A DNA stretch of 20,791 bases from Collinsella aerofaciens. Lineage in GTDB: Bacteria; Actinomycetota; Coriobacteriia; Coriobacteriales; Coriobacteriaceae. Numbering within the stretch: the stretch's first letter is position 1; each line of letters starts with the position of its first letter. Shown in pieces: positions 14,401 through 20,791 of this stretch. Under the pieces are notes generated by a model. It was given only the letters and a program-made list of their open reading frames with translations, was not told the origin of the DNA and did no database searches. The DNA lies in the NCBI RefSeq assembly GCF_019131995.1, contig NZ_JAHONA010000034.1:1-20791 (forward strand), in the 5' to 3' direction. The position numbers and the translations under genes were made by a program.

Positions 14401-15864
14401 TTACCCGTCGTGCTTCTCCTCACGGCGTGCAGCAGCGCGTGCGTCGTGGATGCCCTTGATCGCGGCATGGCGAGCCGTTCGGGCATCATGGATGGCGTCG
14501 CGAGCCTCGGCGGTCGTCGCCTTGGCAGAGCGCAACTTGGCGGCCAGATCGGGGTTGGTTTCGGCGACCGCGGTAATCGCGGGGCCGTCGAGCTCCTCTT
14601 GCGTGGGCTCGGCCAAAAAGTCGATAGCATACTGGGCGGCCACCATGGAGCCCTTTGCCAGCACGGTCTCGTCGATCTTGTAGAAGCAGGAATGTTGGGC
14701 GTACGTGGCGCCAATCTTGGGGTTGCGCGTACCTACAAAGGCGAGCACGCCCGGTACGCGACGCAGGTACTCCGAAAAATCCTCGCCCGAAAGCGTGCCG
14801 CGATAATGGCCTTGGCCGGCGGGGCCCAGACACTTAATTACAGCCTGACGGCAGCGCTCGCTCGAGGCCGCGTCGTTTTCGACCTTGTAGTTGGCGATGG
14901 TGTAGTCGGTGAGCTCTGCCTCGGCGCCCAAGGCGGCCGCGGTATGCTCCACGATGCGGCGCATGAGCTCCGGCATTTCCTCGTGGGTCGAATCGCCGTA
15001 GGTGCGCACCGTGCCGGCGAGGTAGGCCGTGCCGGCGATAACGTTGCGTGCGGTGCCGCCGTGCAGCTCGCCGACGGTGATGACAGCCGGCTCGTAGGGG
15101 CTGATCTCGCGCGAGACGATGGTCTGCAGGGCGTTGACGATCTCTGCGGCCACCATAACGGCGTCGTGACCGCGCTGGGGCATGGCGCCGTGGCACGAGG
15201 TGCCGCGTACGTCGATACGGAACCAGTCGGTATTGGCCATGCGCGGTCCGGGCTCGCAGCTCACGGTGCCGGCGTCGACCTCGCTCCAGATGTGCGCGGC
15301 GTAGGCGCCATCGACGCCGTCGAGCACACCCGTGCCAATCATGAGTTTGGCGCCCTGTCCGTTTTCCTCGCTGGGCTGGAATACGATGCGAATCTCGCCG
15401 TGGATGTCATCGGTCATGTGGCGCAGAATCTGCAACGTGCCGAGCATCATGGCGATATGGCAGTCGTGACCGCAGGCGTGCATGCAGCCCTCATTGACGC
15501 TGGCGAACTCCTCGCCGGTCTGCTCAGTGACGGGCAGGGCGTCGATATCGGCGCGCAGCAGGATGCGGCGGCGCGGCGTGCCGTCCTCGCGGTAGGCATC
15601 CGGCGCGGTGCCGCGAAGCGTCGCCACCAGGCCCGTCTTGAGCGGACGCTCGTAGGGGATATTCATGGCGTCGAGCTGGTTGGCGATGTCGGAAGTCGTG
15701 CGCTCCTCGGCAAGGCTCAACTCCGGGTGCTTATGGAAGTGCCGGCGCTGCTTGATGATGTAGGGTTCAAACTCGGCGGCGATATCCTGGATGGCCGCGG
15801 TGACGTCGTCTGCCGCGCGAACCTCGGTTGCCGCCATAATTTGCTGTGCCTTGGTCTTCGTCAT
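14401..15864 (-). CDS. M20 family metallo-amidohydrolase (HipO/AbgB-like)
   Basis: 487 residues. The M20D amidohydrolase core covers about 35-417: RHFHKHPELS (41-50), LLRADIDALPV (102-112), the metal site HACGHDCH (129-136), PSEENGQGAK (164-173, catalytic Glu166), AAHIW (His191) and QHSCFYKIDE (His391). These enzymes cut N-acyl or amide bonds of amino-acid conjugates (hippurate, N-acetyl-diaminopimelate, aminobenzoyl-glutamate); the substrate is not clear here. The start at 15864 has AAGGAG ten bases upstream; longer open sequence upstream lies under the promoter of the next gene. Unusual: an extra C-terminal stretch of about 70 residues (417-487), helical, Ala/Arg-rich, with two IHDAR units. 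It is divergent from a second amidohydrolase, which suggests related substrates. Confidence 0.9.
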   Translation of the reverse strand: MTKTKAQQIMAATEVRAADDVTAAIQDIAAEFEPYIIKQRRHFHKHPELSLAEERTTSDIANQLDAMNIPYERPLKTGLVATLRGTAPDAYREDGTPRRRILLRADIDALPVTEQTGEEFASVNEGCMHACGHDCHIAMMLGTLQILRHMTDDIHGEIRIVFQPSEENGQGAKLMIGTGVLDGVDGAYAAHIWSEVDAGTVSCEPGPRMANTDWFRIDVRGTSCHGAMPQRGHDAVMVAAEIVNALQTIVSREISPYEPAVITVGELHGGTARNVIAGTAYLAGTVRTYGDSTHEEMPELMRRIVEHTAAALGAEAELTDYTIANYKVENDAASSERCRQAVIKCLGPAGQGHYRGTLSGEDFSEYLRRVPGVLAFVGTRNPKIGATYAQHSCFYKIDETVLAKGSMVAAQYAIDFLAEPTQEELDGPAITAVAETNPDLAAKLRSAKATTAEARDAIHDARTARHAAIKGIHDARAAARREEKHDG

Positions 15865-16020
15865 GGTCGATTTGCTCCTTGCTGGGTTGATCGCAAAATC
15901 GTACAGGCTTTCTCCAGTATGCCACCTGCCGCTAGGGCTGGTAAAGTTGCCGTTTGCCGCTTGGGGTTTTGTTACAAGGGCGGGGGAGTACACTCGGGGG
16001 TGTTGAATTACCTGCCAGAG

Positions 16021-17670
16021 ATGGGGATGCCCATGCGACATATCGATCGGATTATTCGCTCCAAGAACGTCTTTACCGCGCAAGACGGCATCGATACCGC
16101 CCGCGAGTTGGCGATCGCCATCGCGGGCGATCGCATCGTCGCTGTCGGCGCGCCCGATGACGTGATTGCCGCCGCACCTGCCGCCACGCCGGTGGTCGAT
16201 TACGGCGAGCAGTTTGTCTGCCCCGGTTTCCATGACGCTCATCTGCACTTCTTCCATACCTCGGTCGCTTCCTCGCCGTATATGCTCATGGATATGGGCA
16301 CGTCCGAGGCGGCACTGGTGCAGCATGCGCTCGAGTTTTCCCAGGGCCTGCCCGACGACGCCTGGGTCGTGACCCAGGGCTGGCGCGATTACCGCTGGGA
16401 TCCGCCCGAGCATCCTACCAAGGCCTCCCTCGACGCCGCCTTCCCCGGTCGCCCCTGTGTTATGTATTCGGGCGATGGGCATACGCTGTGGCTCAACAGC
16501 CGCGCACTCGAAGCCCTCGGCGTGACGCGTGACAGCGAGCCTCCGGCGGGTGGCAGTTACGACAAAGACTCAAACGGTGAGCTTACGGGTATTGCCCACG
16601 AGGCAGCTGCTATGCAGCTGCTGCCGCGCTGCCTTGAGTGGCTGGGCGAAGATCGTATCGCAAGCGCTTACGCCGATCAAATGAGGCGCATGGCCGAGCA
16701 GGGCATCACCTCAATCTGCGATATGTCGCTCATGCCCATGCCGGGCTGCGACTTTATTCGCGACGATGTTTACGACAGGCTGCAGGCCGCCGGCAAGCTG
16801 GGCATCCGCGCCCATCTGTTTCCCACGCTGCTGGATGACCAATCGCGCTTGGAAGAACTCCAGACCCGCTACGCAAACAACGCGCTGCTCTCGGCGCCAG
16901 GATTTAAACAGTTCTTCGACGGCGTGTCGAGCGAGCATACCGCATACCTCACTGAGCCCTATACTAACCCGCGCTTCCCGGGTGACCAGGGGCGCCTGAC
17001 GGTTCCTGTCGAGCGCATGCGCAAGTTGGTTCTGGCGGCAGCCGAGCGCGGCCACACCGTGCGCATCCACGTTATCGGCGACGGTGCCATCCATGCCGCA
17101 CTCGATATCTTTGAGGAGGCGGCAGAGCTCTACGGCCTGCCCCAGCACGGTCATAATACGCTTGAGCATTTGGAGAATCTGCTGCCTCAGGACATCGATC
17201 GTCTGCGCAAGCTCAACGTCATTGCCTCGAGCCAGCCTTGCCACATCACGCTCGACCCGGGTGGCCCGGAGCGCGACCTGGGCCTGGAACGCAGCCGCAT
17301 CATGTGGCCGTTTGCGACCTATAAGCAGCGCGGCATCCGCCAAGCTTTTGGTACCGACAGCCCCATCACGGCCGTTACCAGCATGAACGTGCTCTACACG
17401 GCTATTACGCGCCAAGACCCTCGCAGCCACTGGCCCGAGGGCGGCTGGCTCCCCAGCGAGCGCATCGATGCGGCAACGGCCCTGCGCAACTACACGCTTG
17501 GTAGCGCGTACGCAGCGGGCGACGAGCAAAACCTCGGCAGCCTAGAGCCCGGCAAATACGCCGACTTGGTAGTCCTGGACCAAAACCCGCTCACCATTGA
17601 CCCTCAAGACCTCCAGGCCACCAAGGTTCAGGCCACCTACCTGGCGGGCAACTTGATTTACGAGCGCTAA
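16021..17670 (+). CDS. YtcJ-like amidohydrolase (amidohydrolase family 3)
   Basis: 549 residues from ATG 16021. Beta-sandwich plus metal-dependent barrel: CPGFHDAHLHFFH has the HxH metal pair (His74, His76); RIHVIGDGAIHAALDIF (from residue 348) gives the next ligands; FGTDSPI has the catalytic Asp446; LEPGKYADLVVLDQNPL is the typical end. Family members remove acyl or amide groups from small molecules; substrates of YtcJ are not settled. Start is uncertain: ATGs at 16021, 16027 and 16033 are in frame, and a GTG at 16000 has the best ribosome site (GGGGGAG at 15982-15988, 11 bases). Open sequence further upstream, to 14317, only mirrors the M20 gene. It is divergent from the M20 hydrolase with a 156-base gap that should hold both promoters, so shared control is possible. 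Confidence 0.88.
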   Translation: MGMPMRHIDRIIRSKNVFTAQDGIDTARELAIAIAGDRIVAVGAPDDVIAAAPAATPVVDYGEQFVCPGFHDAHLHFFHTSVASSPYMLMDMGTSEAALVQHALEFSQGLPDDAWVVTQGWRDYRWDPPEHPTKASLDAAFPGRPCVMYSGDGHTLWLNSRALEALGVTRDSEPPAGGSYDKDSNGELTGIAHEAAAMQLLPRCLEWLGEDRIASAYADQMRRMAEQGITSICDMSLMPMPGCDFIRDDVYDRLQAAGKLGIRAHLFPTLLDDQSRLEELQTRYANNALLSAPGFKQFFDGVSSEHTAYLTEPYTNPRFPGDQGRLTVPVERMRKLVLAAAERGHTVRIHVIGDGAIHAALDIFEEAAELYGLPQHGHNTLEHLENLLPQDIDRLRKLNVIASSQPCHITLDPGGPERDLGLERSRIMWPFATYKQRGIRQAFGTDSPITAVTSMNVLYTAITRQDPRSHWPEGGWLPSERIDAATALRNYTLGSAYAAGDEQNLGSLEPGKYADLVVLDQNPLTIDPQDLQATKVQATYLAGNLIYER

Positions 17671-17688
17671 TATTCATGTCGTACCGTT

Positions 17689-17740
17689 AAACGCGGCTCG
17701 TGCAGCCTATTTTGGGATGGCGCTCGAGCCGCGTTTGTTT
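17689..17740 (+). terminator. Intrinsic terminator of the YtcJ-like gene
   Basis: AAACGCGGCTCG (17689-17700) pairs perfectly with CGAGCCGCGTTT (17725-17736). The loop is 24 bases. GTTT follows, and the stem itself ends in TTT. Confidence 0.7.
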
Positions 17741-17927
17741 GCCAATGGGGGTCCGCTAGGAGCGTCCCCGCTCTGCTGGATTTGGGCGCGGGGCGGAGGC
17801 GCCGCTGCCCCGCGCTCAATTCGGACATCAGCAATGCTGTTTCTTGGTGTTTTGCATACTTCCCATTACAGATTGCATAAAAAGGCTGGGATGTTCTTCC
17901 TGATCCTGATGTACCCCCGCCCGTGCC

Positions 17928-18101
17928 GTGCAAAAAACGGAGTATTCAGCACCGCGAGCTCTGCCGGTGCCGCTGCAGTCGGGTGGCATTGCGGAGATCG
18001 ACGTCATTTTGGGGTCCGACGTGGCGCGAGGCATGCTTGTTTGTCTCGACGAGGCCCGTCTGCCGACCCAAATCGCCGGCCGAAGGCTACCGTGGGACTA
18101 A
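17928..18101 (+). CDS. Doubtful small ORF, 57 residues
   Basis: Read from GTG 17928 it starts VQKTEYSAPRALPVPLQSGG and ends AGRRLPWD before TAA. The middle, AEIDVILGSDVARGMLVCLDE, looks like ordinary protein and its codons mostly end in G or C, as in the neighbouring genes. Against it: no ribosome site before the GTG, no recognised family, a start codon inside the left inverted motif, and a stop in the same frame just upstream (17907). It may be the tail of a decayed gene or chance. I cannot assign a function. Confidence 0.2.
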   Translation: MQKTEYSAPRALPVPLQSGGIAEIDVILGSDVARGMLVCLDEARLPTQIAGRRLPWD

Positions 18102-18161
18102 TTAGATGCGCCCGGTGCGTATGCATTTGTCCCGGCCTGCTGAAAACTCCCAAAAATGCAC
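17928..18161. repeat. Imperfect inverted motif pair, 24 bases each
   Basis: The left copy (17928-17951) and the reverse complement of the right copy (18138-18161) share GTGCA, then differ over six bases (AAAAAC against TTTTTG), then share GGAGT, differ at one base, and share TTCAGCA: 17 of 24 positions. They face each other across about 186 bases. The spacing and layout resemble ends of a small mobile element or a pair of binding sites, but no target-site duplication was found. Confidence 0.45.
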
Positions 18162-18275
18162 AGTGCTCCCCAGGGGACCCGTGCGCGCAACGAAAACCAT
18201 GCCCATGTCGCTATCCGCATCGCCATTTTGCTGCACTAACTTTTCTGGATGCCGGGCTCGAATTAGTTAACCTGC

Positions 18276-18418
18276 CTCCCGTGTGGCTCCGGAGGGGCGG
18301 GGCATAAGGTTTATCGCGAGTTCCGCACGAGCCGAAGGCCACTTAATGTGGCCTTCGTGCGAGCAGGACTGCCCGAGCAGGAAACCTTATGCCCCGCCCC
18401 TCCGGAGCCACACGGGAG
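18276..18418. repeat. 143-base palindrome: 37-bp perfect inverted repeat with inner hairpin
   Basis: The arms at 18276-18312 and 18382-18418 are exact reverse complements over 37 bases (for example CCCGTGTGGCTCC on the left, GGAGCCACACGGG on the right). The 69-base spacer carries a second hairpin, CGAAGGCCAC (18333-18342) with GTGGCCTTCG (18348-18357). No T-run follows on either strand. It lies about 170 bases before groES, upstream of the likely promoter. It could form a cruciform in DNA or a very stable RNA fold. Confidence 0.85.
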
Positions 18419-18476
18419 CCACCGCTAAGTTATCCCCCGGCATTCAGAAAATCTAAGTGCCAAAAAATAAGATTTT

Positions 18477-18562
18477 TTGACTCCGTGTTGTATAACCCGC
18501 CATTCGTGGGTACCATTCAACGCGTACGCAAACAAAAAAGGGTTAATTCGCGTGGTATAACC
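18477..18562 (+). promoter_or_regulatory. groES upstream control region
   Basis: TTGACT lies at about 18477-18482. The string GTATAACC occurs twice, at 18490-18497 and 18555-18562, and either could supply a -10 box (TATAAC). GGTTA (18541-18545) and TAACC (18558-18562) form a small dyad. No CIRCE element (TTAGCACTC-N9-GAGTGCTAA) and no HAIR element (CTTGAGT-N7-ACTCAAG) was found by eye, so the heat-shock control is not evident. Confidence 0.4.
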
Positions 18563-18589
18563 GCGCGGCCCAAAAAGGAGGAGACAAGC

Positions 18590-18883
18590 ATGTCGTCTTT
18601 GAAGCCGCTTGCAGATCGTGTTCTGGTCAAGCCCGACGAGGCCGAGCAGAAGACCGCTTCTGGTCTGTATATCGCCAGCAACGCTCAGGAGAAGCCGCAG
18701 CGCGGCACCATCGTTGCCGTTGGCGCCGGCAAGGTCAACGACAAGGGTGAGCGCATCCCCATGGACGTCAAGGTTGGCGACGTTGTCATCTACGGTAAGT
18801 TCGGTGGCAACGAGGTCAAGGTCGACGGCGAGAAGTATCTGCTCATGCGCGCCGACGACATCTACGCTGTCGTCGAGGCCTAG
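18590..18883 (+). CDS. groES: Co-chaperonin GroES
   Basis: 97 residues, the normal length. GroES caps the GroEL ring as a heptamer and closes the folding chamber. The opening LKPLADRVLVKPDEAEQKT, the mobile loop (about 17-36, with SGLYIASNAQEKPQ) and the end GGNEVKVDGEKYLLMRADDI are typical. The start at ATG 18590 has a strong AAGGAGGAG (18575-18583) upstream; the open frame from 18389 lies in non-coding sequence. groEL follows after 96 bases, so the two form an operon. Codon use is highly biased, in line with strong expression. Confidence 0.97.
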   Translation: MSSLKPLADRVLVKPDEAEQKTASGLYIASNAQEKPQRGTIVAVGAGKVNDKGERIPMDVKVGDVVIYGKFGGNEVKVDGEKYLLMRADDIYAVVEA

Positions 18884-18901
18884 TCTCGTCAGAATCTCTG
18901 A

Positions 18902-20617
<1,716 letters not shown>

Positions 20618-20692
20618 GGCCGACAAGGTCTAGAACTCCCACCGGGAATCCGGGGGCGTGACGGGGTTTCTCTCCGGAACGTCCTCGGACAT

Positions 20693-20737
20693 GCAAAGAG
20701 GCTCCGCATCGCGCTTCGCGCTGCGGAGCCTCTTTGC
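20693..20737. terminator. Terminator after groEL, between convergent genes
   Basis: GCAAAGAGGCTCCGCA (20693-20708) and TGCGGAGCCTCTTTGC (20722-20737) form a perfect 16-bp stem. The 13-base loop can fold further (CGCG with CGCG). There is no long T-run, but the arm contains CTCTTTG, and the hairpin lies between two convergent genes. Confidence 0.75.
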
Positions 20738-20749
20738 GTCCTGACGCTC

Positions 20750-20791
20750 CTATTTGGCAAGGTGTTTTTTAGAATCCATTTTGCGCTCGGC
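20750..20791 (-). CDS. C-terminal end of a minus-strand gene, cut by the window edge
   Basis: Read on the minus strand from the edge, the last 13 codons give AERKMDSKKHLAK and then TAG (20750-20752). The Lys-rich end, in frame up to the edge and followed 13 bases later by a strong hairpin, fits the end of a gene convergent to groEL. Too little is present to name it, and a chance open frame of this length is possible. Confidence 0.35.
   Translation of the reverse strand, partial: AERKMDSKKHLAK

Larger units (their letters stand above)
17741..18275. other. Intergenic stretch with no convincing gene
   Basis: Between the YtcJ-like gene and groES I see no known protein, tRNA or other known RNA. 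It holds a 9-bp hairpin (GCGCGGGGC at 17786-17794 with GCCCCGCGC at 17807-17815), an imperfect inverted motif pair (17928-17951 and 18138-18161) and a doubtful 57-codon ORF between them. A 196-codon plus-strand frame crosses the whole region, but its translation is Arg/Cys/Pro-rich and looks non-coding. Base composition is mixed, as in an old remnant or a region of non-coding elements. Confidence 0.5.

Noticed and set aside
14317..16020. A long N-terminal extension of the YtcJ-like protein, giving 1117 residues in one frame
   Set aside because: The extra 560 or so codons are antisense to the M20 gene and lack domain features; the amidohydrolase fold begins after 16021.
17717..18307. A 196-codon plus-strand frame in the region before groES
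   Set aside because: It begins inside the terminator, runs through both inverted motifs and into the palindrome, and its Arg/Cys/Pro-rich product resembles no protein.

Overview
The window looks like chromosomal DNA of a Coriobacteriia member, most likely Collinsella or a close relative. This is inferred from the high GC content (about 60% by eye), the class-E-type LAxTG sorting signal, the GC-rich codon choice, the AmaP/DUF2273/Asp23 cluster and the general look of the proteins. No rRNA, tRNA, CRISPR array, intact insertion sequence or prophage gene was recognised.

Layout. Positions 1-1744 hold a large alanine-rich coiled-coil surface protein with a LAQTG anchor but no visible signal peptide, preceded by GC-rich sequence of different character. 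It converges on an OPT-family oligopeptide transporter (1946-3649, minus). A divergent promoter region separates the transporter from a plus-strand run of housekeeping genes: type III pantothenate kinase, dCMP deaminase, a NifU-C/Nfu Fe-S protein, lipoprotein diacylglyceryl transferase, a 727-residue DUF6020-like membrane protein and the YebC/TACO1 factor. Next comes a compact envelope cluster (AmaP-like, DUF2273, Asp23/Gls24), a YitT-family membrane protein, and a zinc-ribbon/DUF4013-like membrane protein with a Pro-Glu tail. An M20 amidohydrolase (minus) and a YtcJ-like amidohydrolase (plus) are divergent neighbours. A 919-base stretch without a convincing gene (17671-18589) follows; it holds a terminator, a pair of related inverted motifs around a doubtful 57-codon ORF, and a 143-base palindrome. 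groES-groEL closes the window, with the last codons of a minus-strand gene at the right edge.

The genes do not form one pathway. They serve coenzyme A synthesis, dTTP precursor supply, Fe-S assembly, lipoprotein maturation, translation, envelope maintenance, peptide and amide use, and protein folding. Most units end in clear hairpins, several of them bidirectional terminators between convergent genes.

The least explained signals are non-coding. Four small stem-loops carry GGGACAGG-like loops and sit just after plus-strand stop codons with unrelated stem sequences. A 37-bp perfect inverted repeat with its own inner hairpin lies before groES, and an imperfect inverted motif pair lies just upstream of it. 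The headless surface-protein gene at the left edge is the best candidate for a rearranged or switchable locus. Nothing here proves a new system; these are leads with stated tests.
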